A stretch of DNA of 55,798 nt from a bacterium. GTDB taxonomy: Bacteria > Bacteroidota > Bacteroidia > Chitinophagales > Chitinophagaceae. A program made the translations under genes and the position numbers. Below, one piece after another: positions 38,091-44,690 of the stretch; the stretch's first letter is position 1, and every line of letters begins with the position of its first letter. The stretch is from the NCBI GenBank assembly GCA_027364635.1, contig DAHXOZ010000003.1, forward strand, positions 1 through 55,798, in the 5' to 3' direction. Under the pieces are notes generated by a model that was given only the letters and a program-made list of their open reading frames with translations, did no database searches and was not told the origin of the DNA.

Positions 38091-38816
38091 ATGATCTCAA
38101 AAAGGATTCTTGCGTTTAGCAGTTCGCACTCTGGTAACTCTGCCTTCCTTGAAAAACCTTCTTCAGTAATCAACAAATTTATTGGCAGTAAACCAACAAA
38201 TATTGCATTTATTCCTTTTGCAGATGTAGGTAAAAAATACGAAGAATATACATTAGCTGTTCAGAATGGTTTAAAAAATAATAGAGTAAAAATCAATGTT
38301 GTTTTGCCTTCAAATGCAGCTTCTGTAATTGAAAACGCTGAAGTTATAATGGTCGGTGGTGGCAACACGTTTAAGTTGATTCATGATTTATATGAATTGG
38401 AAATCTTAAATACGATTCGTGAAAAACTGAACAATGGTTGCCCTTACATCGGTTGGAGTGCCGGCTCCAATATTTTGGCTCCTTCGATTTCAACAACCAA
38501 TGATATGCCGGTCATTGAACCGAAATCTTTTAAAGCTCTTGGAATATTTTCGTTCCAAATCAACCCTCATTATTTTAATAAAAAAATAGAAGGTTTTAAT
38601 GGAGAAACCCGCGACGATCGTTTGGGAGAATTTTTAATAATGAATCCATATGCTTTTATTTTAGGTTTACCAGAAGGGAGTTATTTAAAACTTGAAGAAG
38701 AAAAGCTCGAATATTTTGGTGAAGGAGAAGGCGTACTATTTACATCCGTCGAAAACGGGGAAGGTTTCGCAAAAAAGAAAATTCATTCTGAAGAAAATAT
38801 TTCTTTTCTTTTGTAA
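38091..38816 (+). CDS. pepE: Dipeptidase E (alpha-aspartyl dipeptidase), peptidase S51
   Basis: PepE hydrolyses dipeptides with N-terminal aspartate. The 241 residues carry the nucleophile S123 in YIGWSAGSNILAPS, the preceding VIMVGGGNTFKLIHDLYE, and the His of FSFQINPHYFN. The length is right for the family. It follows the aldo-keto reductase with a 35-base gap, probably in one transcript. Confidence 0.94.
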   Translation: MISKRILAFSSSHSGNSAFLEKPSSVINKFIGSKPTNIAFIPFADVGKKYEEYTLAVQNGLKNNRVKINVVLPSNAASVIENAEVIMVGGGNTFKLIHDLYELEILNTIREKLNNGCPYIGWSAGSNILAPSISTTNDMPVIEPKSFKALGIFSFQINPHYFNKKIEGFNGETRDDRLGEFLIMNPYAFILGLPEGSYLKLEEEKLEYFGEGEGVLFTSVENGEGFAKKKIHSEENISFLL

Positions 38817-38992
38817 ACGATTTCTATCTGGTGTAATCTAAAAAGCCTTAACCCTGAGCTGAATTGCAATTTTATTCACCAATTTCATAAGTTTTTATCG
38901 CACTATAAACAACTTTGCTTTGATTAATAGCTACCGGTAGATGGCTTGTTAAGGACTATAATTTATAGAACAACATGATGCACGACGCACTT

Positions 38993-39020
38993 AAAAAGCT
39001 TCCGGAATTACCCGGAAGCT
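38993..39020 (-). terminator. Terminator of small RNA copy A
   Basis: AGCTTCCGG-GTAATT-CCGGAAGCT with a five-U run on the minus strand. The 9-bp stem is perfect. Compared with copies B and C both strands of the stem change together, so pairing is kept. Confidence 0.85.
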
Positions 39021-39253
39021 TTTCAGTAATTTAATCCTGGGGTTTCTTTGATTTTTCAGGCTTAAACTTTTTGCGAATTTTGAGGGTTAGTGTTCCTTTG
39101 GTTCGGTCTATCTAAAAATATTGGATATTAAAAGAAGTTGACTGATATCAGATTTTATATGGTTTTTCCGGGATTATTGGCAATTTTTTTCAATGGATAT
39201 GGTTCCCGATTTTTAACGGTAGATTAATGTTTGTTGAACATCAATCAACTTCT
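38993..39253 (-). ncRNA. Small RNA family copy A (about 261 nt)
   Basis: This is one of three homologous non-coding RNA genes in the window. Seen directly: a promoter on the minus strand at 39258-39288; a 14-base 5' segment (39253-39240) that pairs with 39146-39133 to close a domain of 121 nt; a further domain; and a 3' hairpin with U-run at 38993-39020. The first 32 transcribed bases are identical to those in copies B and C, while loops and the 3' domain have diverged. No open reading frame is shared. Identity unknown; a 6S-like RNA or a new family are the two options I would test. Confidence 0.75.
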
Positions 39254-39257
39254 GTAA

Positions 39258-39288
39258 CAAAGATAGAAACAGGGTGGGCGATCTGCAA
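39258..39288 (-). promoter_or_regulatory. Promoter of small RNA copy A (TTG-N20-TATCTTTG)
   Basis: On the minus strand TTG (39288-39286) and TATCTTTG (39265-39258) are 20 bases apart, the same spacing as in copies B and C although the spacer sequence differs. The fifth base after the box is the first base of the closing stem. Confidence 0.8.
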
Positions 39289-39507
39289 TAGCATTAATGC
39301 TGATTTTTCTTATTAAGGAAATACGGTTGTAATTCGTAAAAACACGATTTGATATATAGAAATTTTACTTTTCCGGTTGAAGATTAAAAAAGAAAATTTG
39401 TGTAAATTCCCGGATAACAATAGAAAAATTAATAAATTTATAATCCCTCATCTATAATTTCTTATTCAAAAATATTTTAAATAAAAATCATAAAATCAAC
39501 AATATTT

Positions 39508-39702
39508 ATGGCCCAGTTTATCAAGGTTACCCAAAAAGATGGTATTGAAATATTAATAAATACCAACATCATTGAAACCATTTTTCCGGATCACACCTTG
39601 GCAAATTGTAATTCCCTGATCAATTTTACCAAGGCTTCTGCTAAAAAGAGTTTTTATGCCCGGCAAACTCTTGAAGAAATATGGAAAATGATATTGCAAT
39701 AA
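39508..39702 (+). CDS. Small protein resembling FlbD
   Basis: This 64-residue protein, MAQFIKVTQKDGIEILINT and on, has the layout of the short FlbD-like proteins (a polar strand, KDG turn, NTNIIETI, then a C-terminal helix LEEIWKMI). FlbD is tied to flagella in other phyla, but no flagellar genes are expected here, so only the fold similarity is proposed. It is 220 bases downstream of the small RNA promoter and overlaps nothing. No clear promoter; coding status is probable from the start context and absence of stop codons. Confidence 0.65.
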   Translation: MAQFIKVTQKDGIEILINTNIIETIFPDHTLANCNSLINFTKASAKKSFYARQTLEEIWKMILQ

Positions 39703-39712
39703 ATAACCGGCC

Positions 39713-40210
39713 TTACCGGCTCAAACGGCTAATAATTTCTCTATGCTCCGGAAAGGCATTTAATAGATTTGTTTTATCTGCTATCTCAAAATCAGCAAAA
39801 TCAAATCCAGGGGCAACAGTACAACCGACAAGACTGAACGAACTTTCTACATCAGGTTCAGCAGCGAACCAGGACATTGCGGGCACGACAAACTGGAATG
39901 TTTCTTCCAAATAAATATTTGAACCAAGTTTTATGTAATAATATTTTCCTTTAGGTTCAATTACATGAATCAGCAATTTATCACCAGCATAAAAGTGCCA
40001 GCACTCTTCGCTTTTAATACGATGAAAAAGTGAATGCTCGCCCTGCCGTAATAAATAATAAATAGCAGTAGAAAAATTCCTTTCACCTTCAAAGCGTTTA
40101 GGCAAAGCTTCCGCAATAATCTTTTCTTCTGACCGGTAAGTTTCTTTAAAAAATCCTCCTTCAGGATGAGGCTGTAATTGAAGATGACTTATAAAATAGT
40201 TCGCATTCAT
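39713..40210 (-). CDS. Cupin_5 (DUF985) family protein
   Basis: A cupin-fold protein of 165 residues with the family segments HLQLQPHPEGGFFKETYRS, STAIYYLLRQGEHSLFHRIK, EECWHFYAGDKLLIHVI and VPAMSWFAAEP, followed by LVGCTVAPGFDFADFEIAD. DUF985 proteins resemble sugar-binding cupins, but no reaction is established. Its 3' end is 10 bases from that of the FlbD-like gene (convergent). Confidence 0.93.
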   Translation of the reverse strand: MNANYFISHLQLQPHPEGGFFKETYRSEEKIIAEALPKRFEGERNFSTAIYYLLRQGEHSLFHRIKSEECWHFYAGDKLLIHVIEPKGKYYYIKLGSNIYLEETFQFVVPAMSWFAAEPDVESSFSLVGCTVAPGFDFADFEIADKTNLLNAFPEHREIISRLSR

Positions 40211-40260
40211 TTAGTTTGATTTTGCATTTGTGACCCTGACGATAAAATTCCAGCTAAATA

Positions 40261-41517
40261 TTAATAATCGGAAGGAAAAGTTTCGGGAACCTTTCTTCTG
40301 TCAACATGTAAAGCAAGCGGATGTAACGCTTTGGTTTCGTCAATAAAAATGAAAGCGTCATACCGTTGTGGAAGAAGAGATGGAACATAATTTCCATATT
40401 TTTCCATTGTCGGATCATATACTACTCCTATCGCCCGATGCCCTATTTTCTCAAAATATTCTTCAGGTATTTCATTGTTGAAAAGTAAATAACGGTCCTC
40501 ATCACTTTTATGATGTAAATGATATTCCACACTGCCTCTTTGTGCTTCCGGAACTTCCATCACCTCCATCGGGGCGCCCCATTCTGCCCCGGCAATTACA
40601 GTGCCCCGGTAGGTTGCGAAGCCAGCCAGGTAAACATTATTTTCGCCATATTCTTCTCTTGACAATTCACCGATATTTACCATTCCGGCTCTTGACATAC
40701 CTGTAGCTCTTGCATCCCCGATGTGGGTGTTGTGTTCCCAAACAATTCCTTTTGCATTTTTTCCATGGAATTTCATCAAGCGATTCAAAGTTTCCATCAT
40801 GTGGCGGTCGCGTATGTTCCAGCTTTCGTTATCAAACCCAATCATGGTACGATAATATTTTTCTGCATTTACCGCTATCAAAGCGTTTTGCTCTGTATTA
40901 AAACCGGCTTCGCGGTCGCCGTCCATAAATTGGGCTTTTACCCTTATCTCCTTTAAAAGCGCCAGCACTTCTTCGCTGCAGCCTGATTCTCTTAATGTAT
41001 AACGGGCATATTGTTGTTCGTTTTCATTAAAAGGCTCAAAACATTGAATCGCTTTTCTAACTGAGTTAGCAGCATTCGGATCTTCAGTTTCCAGGTAATG
41101 CATCATTGCTTTCATCGAATCCCAAAGACTGTAGACATCCAATCCGTAAAAGCCAACTTTTTTATCAATTGCAAGAGGCTGATTATGCTCTCTCAACCAT
41201 TCTGCAAGGCCTGCTACTTCCCAGTTTCCCCACATCCAGGTAGGCCAGCGGTCAAATGTTTTTAAAATATCTTCTATGGTATCTCCCGCATCTTTGTATC
41301 CCTTTATAAAACGGTTTATTTTATAACAATCAGGCCAGTCGCCTTCTACCGCTATAAAATTGAAGCCTTTTTCCTCTATCAATCTTTTTGAAATAGCCGC
41401 GCGCCATGTGTAGAATTCATGGGTACCATGCGAAGCTTCTCCCAACATTACAATAGGACGATCTCCGATATCGTCCAGCAGCGGATTCAAATCTCTTGAA
41501 TTATTTAATGGAAACAT
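40261..41517 (-). CDS. Erythromycin esterase family protein
   Basis: The 418 residues match the erythromycin esterase (Ere) superfamily. Motifs are IVMLGEASHGTHEFY with the catalytic Glu and His, FIAVEGDWPDCYKIN, WMWGNWEVAGLAEWL, GFYGLDVYSLWDSM and VWEHNTHIGDARAT with a later His. Most members of this superfamily are not proven macrolide esterases; a housekeeping or small-molecule esterase role is as likely as resistance. It is 50 bases upstream of the DUF985 gene on the same strand. Confidence 0.92.
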   Translation of the reverse strand: MFPLNNSRDLNPLLDDIGDRPIVMLGEASHGTHEFYTWRAAISKRLIEEKGFNFIAVEGDWPDCYKINRFIKGYKDAGDTIEDILKTFDRWPTWMWGNWEVAGLAEWLREHNQPLAIDKKVGFYGLDVYSLWDSMKAMMHYLETEDPNAANSVRKAIQCFEPFNENEQQYARYTLRESGCSEEVLALLKEIRVKAQFMDGDREAGFNTEQNALIAVNAEKYYRTMIGFDNESWNIRDRHMMETLNRLMKFHGKNAKGIVWEHNTHIGDARATGMSRAGMVNIGELSREEYGENNVYLAGFATYRGTVIAGAEWGAPMEVMEVPEAQRGSVEYHLHHKSDEDRYLLFNNEIPEEYFEKIGHRAIGVVYDPTMEKYGNYVPSLLPQRYDAFIFIDETKALHPLALHVDRRKVPETFPSDY

Positions 41518-41579
41518 AACAAACTGTTTATGCTAAAAAGCCACAATTTACTTGCCAGAAGAAAGGTTTTTTGCTTTCT

Positions 41580-41624
41580 TTCCAAAATAAAAATTGCCAT
41601 TAAAAGTTGGTTTACTGTTATATA
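41580..41624. repeat. AT-rich 45-bp repeat, copy 1
   Basis: The segment beginning ttccaaaataaaaat and ending gtttactgttatata matches 44625-44668 at most positions. It lies between the esterase gene and the methyltransferase-like gene (divergent pair). It may be a promoter or regulator site or a small dispersed repeat. Confidence 0.4.
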
Positions 41625-41649
41625 AAAAACTTGACGGAAATAAATTTTT

Positions 41650-42282
41650 ATGTACACAATTTGCTTACCTTTTATAAAAAAATTGAACACTTCACATTGG
41701 ATATTGATAGGATTGTGGATCGTTTATTACACACTTCATAGTGTATTTGCCTCAACAAGTGTAAAAATATTTTTCAAAAAATATTTAGAAAAACAGTTCC
41801 GGTATTACAGGTTGTGCTTTACGCTTTTTGCAACCTTTACACTGATTGGTTTATTGTATTTTCAATATTCTTTTTATAGTCCTGTTTTAATAAACTCATT
41901 GATTATAAAATATTTGTCTTTTGTTTTTCTCATCATACCAGGAAGTATAATTATGATGATTTCTTTGAAAAAATATTTCATGTTGCTGAGTGGAATAAAG
42001 TCGATATTTACACCTGTAGCCACTCCGGAATTGAAAACAGATGGTATTCACAGATTTGTCCGACATCCTTTATATTCAGGAACAATTCTTTTCGTTTCCG
42101 GCCTTTTTTTTATCTTACCTACACTCAGCAATTTGATTGATGTCTTGTTATTAATCTTATACATTTTAGTCGGAATTGTTTTTGAAGAAAAAAAATTAAA
42201 AAAAGAATTTGGAGCCGGTTACCTGGAGTATATGTCAAAAGTCCCGAAGTTGATACCCACTTTTCGAAAACAGGAAAAGTGA
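41650..42282 (+). CDS. ICMT-like integral membrane methyltransferase
   Basis: This is a 210-residue membrane protein with about five hydrophobic helices. The C-terminal part has the pattern of the isoprenylcysteine carboxyl methyltransferase/PEMT group: DGIHRFVRHPLYSGTILF followed by VGIVFEEKKLKKEFGAGYLEY, which in that group binds SAM. Bacterial substrates are unknown. The gene is followed by the Smr gene 37 bases downstream, which has its own -7 box. Confidence 0.85.
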   Translation: MYTICLPFIKKLNTSHWILIGLWIVYYTLHSVFASTSVKIFFKKYLEKQFRYYRLCFTLFATFTLIGLLYFQYSFYSPVLINSLIIKYLSFVFLIIPGSIIMMISLKKYFMLLSGIKSIFTPVATPELKTDGIHRFVRHPLYSGTILFVSGLFFILPTLSNLIDVLLLILYILVGIVFEEKKLKKEFGAGYLEYMSKVPKLIPTFRKQEK

Positions 42283-42306
42283 GCTCATTACAAAATGAAA
42301 CAAAAG

Positions 42307-42314
42307 TATCTTTG
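42307..42314 (+). promoter_or_regulatory. -7 box TATCTTTG of the DUF2027-Smr gene
   Basis: A perfect TATCTTTG is followed by AAAA and the ATG at 42319. The first transcribed base would be at or next to the ATG. Confidence 0.5.
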
Positions 42315-42318
42315 AAAA

Positions 42319-43329
42319 ATGAAATACCAGTTAGGCGATACGGTTTTGATGTTGCATTCACAGGAAGAAGGCGAAATAGTGGAAATTATCAGTAAAGAAC
42401 TGGTAATGGTTGAAGTGAAAGGTGTTCAATTTCCTGTTTATACCGACCAGATCGATTTTCCTTATTTCAAACGATTTTCAGAAAAAAAGGTAGTAGTTCC
42501 CAAAAAAGAAAAGGTATATGTAGATAATTTAAAAAAAGAAACTGTTTCTGAAAAATATCATGTTCATACCGGAGTTTGGCTTTCTTTTCTTCCTGTTTGT
42601 GATAACGATATTTTTGATGATGATGTGGTAGAAAAATTTAAAATTTACCTGATCAATCAAACAAATGACACATATCATTTTTCGTACGAAATAAAATTTA
42701 AAGGATCTCCCGATTTTCATTTAAGCAATACAGCCTTACCTTTCAATGAATTTTATCTTCATGATATTCCATTCGAAGAAATGAATGATGCGCCAAAATT
42801 TGAATTTGATTTTGAATTGGCTACCAAAAACAAAAATAAAGTTGATCACTACGAAACGACGTTTAAAATAAAAGCAAAACAATTATTTAAAAAGATCGAA
42901 GAGATGAAATTGAAAAATGAGCCTACTTTTTCATTTCTGCTTTTTGACGATTATCCTGATAAAATTGATGAAGTAATTCCGGACTATTATAATTCCGGTG
43001 GTAAAATTTATAATATTTCTGAAGCACGTCAAAAACTGGAACCGGCGCGATCAGTTGTTGACCTCCATATTGAAAAATTAACTGATAATTGGAAAGGCTT
43101 GAGCAATTTTGAGATTCTTACAATCCAGTTAAGCAATTTTGAAAAGTATTATCAACTGGCGGTTGCGCACCATCAGCCAAATCTCATTGTAATTCATGGC
43201 GTTGGGACAGGCAAGCTTCGAAATGAAATTCATGAGATTTTAAAAACAAAAAAAGAAGTGAAAAGCTTCGCCAACCAGTACCATCAAAATTTCGGTTTTG
43301 GAGCTACCGAAATCTATTTTCAATATTAA
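42319..43329 (+). CDS. DUF2027 and Smr-domain protein
   Basis: The 336 residues combine an N-terminal small beta-barrel (about 1-60, GDTVLMLHSQEEGEIVEI), a middle DUF2027 region, and a C-terminal Smr domain (about 250-336) with VVDLHIEKLTDNWKGL, LIVIHGVGTGKLRNEIHEIL and the closing GFGATEIYF strand. Smr domains, also found in MutS2, are often nucleases or nucleic-acid binders. The DxH and HGxGxG motifs are intact. A role in RNA or DNA turnover is likely but the substrate is unknown. rnpB starts about 30 bases after its stop. Confidence 0.92.
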   Translation: MKYQLGDTVLMLHSQEEGEIVEIISKELVMVEVKGVQFPVYTDQIDFPYFKRFSEKKVVVPKKEKVYVDNLKKETVSEKYHVHTGVWLSFLPVCDNDIFDDDVVEKFKIYLINQTNDTYHFSYEIKFKGSPDFHLSNTALPFNEFYLHDIPFEEMNDAPKFEFDFELATKNKNKVDHYETTFKIKAKQLFKKIEEMKLKNEPTFSFLLFDDYPDKIDEVIPDYYNSGGKIYNISEARQKLEPARSVVDLHIEKLTDNWKGLSNFEILTIQLSNFEKYYQLAVAHHQPNLIVIHGVGTGKLRNEIHEILKTKKEVKSFANQYHQNFGFGATEIYFQY

Positions 43330-43357
43330 CCTGCAATAGAAAATCGTAACTTAGCAG

Positions 43358-43742
43358 ATGCTGCAAACCGGGTTATCGTTCCAATGAAAATTGGGAAGGA
43401 AAGTCCGGACAGTATAGAGCAACACACCGGTTAATAGCCGGTCCTGATCCTGAGCTTGCCGAAGGGTTGCGAAGGGTCGGGAAGAAAGTGCCACAGAAAA
43501 TTACCGTCCGCCTCTGGCGGATAAGGGTGAAAACGTGAGGTAAGAGCTCACGATCGTTACAAGTAATTGTGACAATGGGTAAACCTTGTGTACTGCAATG
43601 CCACGTATATCAGCGTTTGAAGGCGGCTCGCCTGATGCTGAAGGGTAGGCAGCAAGATTGTTGCAGTAATGCAACAGCCAGATAAATGATAACCGTCCGC
43701 CGCCAGGCGGAATACAGAATCCGGCTTATAGGTTTGCAGTAA
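43358..43742 (+). ncRNA. rnpB: RNase P RNA (bacterial class A)
   Basis: This is the catalytic RNA that trims tRNA 5' ends. Universal elements are present: GGAAAGTCCGGACA (around 43395), ACAGAAAATTACC, TAAGGGTGAAAACGTG, GGTAAGAGCTCACG and TACAGAATCCGGCTTA near the 3' end. Helix P1 is CTGCAAACC (43361-43369) with GGTTTGCAG (43731-43739). The exact 5' and 3' ends are estimated within a few bases. Two arms carry TCCGCC-GGCGGA palindromes and one carries a CCTGAGCTTGCCGAAGGG sequence, a known kind of Bacteroidota repeat. Confidence 0.93.
43462..43486 (+). repeat. REP-like segment inside the rnpB P12 region
   Basis: CCTGAGCTTGCCGAAGGG, followed by a second GCGAAGGG, forms the tip of an extended arm. 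The sequence type is common between genes in Bacteroidota. Insertion into rnpB is inferred; the arm could also be native. Confidence 0.4.
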
Positions 43743-43754
43743 ATGAATTGAAAG

Positions 43755-43779
43755 AGGCAGTCGAAACGGCTGCCTTTTT
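43755..43779 (+). terminator. Terminator of rnpB
   Basis: GGCAGTCG-AAA-CGGCTGCC with one T-G pair, followed by five T. It lies 13 bases after the estimated 3' end of the RNA. Confidence 0.8.
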
Positions 43780-43823
43780 CTTTAGTAAACAAACAAATAA
43801 ACTATAAAATGATTTTCTTTAAA

Positions 43824-43853
43824 TAAAAAACTTCCGCTTTTTAGGCGAAAGTT
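43824..43853 (-). terminator. Terminator of small RNA copy B
   Basis: A 9-bp stem (AACTTTCGC with GCGGAAGTT on the minus strand, one U-G pair) and a six-U run. The pair is mismatched (C-A) on the plus strand, so the RNA is on the minus strand. Confidence 0.85.
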
Positions 43854-44083
43854 TTTTAATTTTTTAATCCTGTGGGTTGGTTTTCTCAAGGATAAATTTT
43901 AGAGGCTGGATTAAAGCCTGGTTTTCATCGGGATAAATATTTTTCTAAGGACTTGAATTCAAAAAAAATAGAAGTTGACTGATATCAGATTTTATTTTTG
44001 GTTTTTCCGGGATTAGTGGAAACTGATATTTTCAATGGATTTGGATTTTTTGATTAATGTTTGTTGAACATCAATCAACTTCT
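43824..44083 (-). ncRNA. Small RNA family copy B (about 260 nt)
   Basis: It is almost identical to copy C and convergent with rnpB. Domain 1 runs from 44083 to 43970 (114 nt) and is closed by a 14-bp stem; it is followed by eight U, so domain 1 alone could be released as a 120-nt RNA. Domain 2 contains two similar segments, ATTTATCC..GA.GAAAACCA, and ends in the 3' hairpin at 43824-43853. No plausible protein is encoded. Confidence 0.8.
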
Positions 44084-44087
44084 GGAA

Positions 44088-44118
44088 CAAAGATACACAG
44101 GCACTATTGGCTGTGCAA
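44088..44118 (-). promoter_or_regulatory. Promoter of small RNA copy B (TTG-N20-TATCTTTG)
   Basis: TTG at 44118-44116 and TATCTTTG at 44095-44088 on the minus strand, 20 bases apart. Five bases after the box comes the A that opens the closing stem. Confidence 0.8.
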
Positions 44119-44213
44119 GCGCAGTATTGACTGTTTTTTAAACTACTGAATTTACTGTAGCAATCGTAGATTTACCTTCAATTACTTCGTTTATTTACTT
44201 GTTCTCTAAGTAA

Positions 44214-44244
44214 TAAAAAAGCTTCCGCATTTACAGCGGAAGCT
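44214..44244 (-). terminator. Terminator of small RNA copy C
   Basis: Perfect 9-bp stem AGCTTCCGC/GCGGAAGCT with a seven-base loop and six U on the minus strand. Confidence 0.85.
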
Positions 44245-44471
44245 TTAATTTTTTAATCCTGTGGGTTGGTTTTCTCAAGGATAAATTTTAGAGGCTGGAT
44301 TAAAGCCTGGTTTTCATCGGGATAAATATTTTTCTAAGGACTTGAATTCAAAAAAAATAGAAGTTGACTGATATCAGATTTTATTTTTGGTTTTTCCGGG
44401 ATTAGTGGAAACTGATATTTTCAATGGATTTGGATTTTTGATTAATGTTTGTTGAACATCAATCAACTTCT
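44214..44471 (-). ncRNA. Small RNA family copy C (about 258 nt)
   Basis: Tandem neighbour of copy B, offset by about 388 bases and nearly identical to it over both domains, the promoter and part of the upstream flank. Domain 1 is 44471-44359 (113 nt), with stem strands 44471-44458 and 44372-44359, then an eight-U run. The terminator hairpin is at 44214-44244. The upstream flank holds the inverted repeat ATTTACT/AGTAAAT (44538-44559). Confidence 0.8.
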
Positions 44472-44475
44472 GGAA

Positions 44476-44506
44476 CAAAGATACACAGGCACCATTGGCG
44501 GTGCAA
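44476..44506 (-). promoter_or_regulatory. Promoter of small RNA copy C (TTG-N20-TATCTTTG)
   Basis: TTG at 44506-44504 and TATCTTTG at 44483-44476 on the minus strand, separated by 20 bases, as in copies A and B. Confidence 0.8.
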
Positions 44507-44596
44507 GCGCAGTATTGACTGTTTTTGTGTGTATTGAATTTACTGTGGAAATAGTAAATTAACGATGTTCAACAATCGTACAATTACCTTTCAACG

Positions 44597-44620
44597 TACT
44601 TCTTTTCCCTAAAAGAAGTA
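44597..44620. repeat. Perfect 10-bp inverted repeat downstream of the efflux operon
   Basis: TACTTCTTTT-CCCT-AAAAGAAGTA. It follows the last permease gene by about 70 bases and has no U-run directly after it on either strand, so it is not a standard terminator. It could be a 3' mRNA end structure or an operator for small RNA copy C, 90 bases away. Confidence 0.5.
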
Positions 44621-44624
44621 GAAG

Positions 44625-44668
44625 TTCCAAAATAAAAATCATTGAAAAAAGTTGATTTACTGTATATA
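44625..44668. repeat. AT-rich 45-bp repeat, copy 2
   Basis: Similar to 41580-41624, with the shared words ttccaaaataaaaat and tttactg followed by tatata. It lies directly after the inverted repeat and before the permease stop codon. Confidence 0.4.
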
Positions 44669-44690
44669 ACGGCAATGAATGAACGAAAAG

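Noticed and set aside
43610-43792. Open frame of 60 codons on the minus strand
   Set aside because: It lies antisense within the RNase P RNA gene.
43824-44506. Interpretation of the small RNA copies as a CRISPR array or as a MITE
   Set aside because: There are only long units with no short regular repeats and spacers. For a MITE, the promoter outside the inverted ends is conserved, terminators show compensatory changes, and no target-site duplications are seen.
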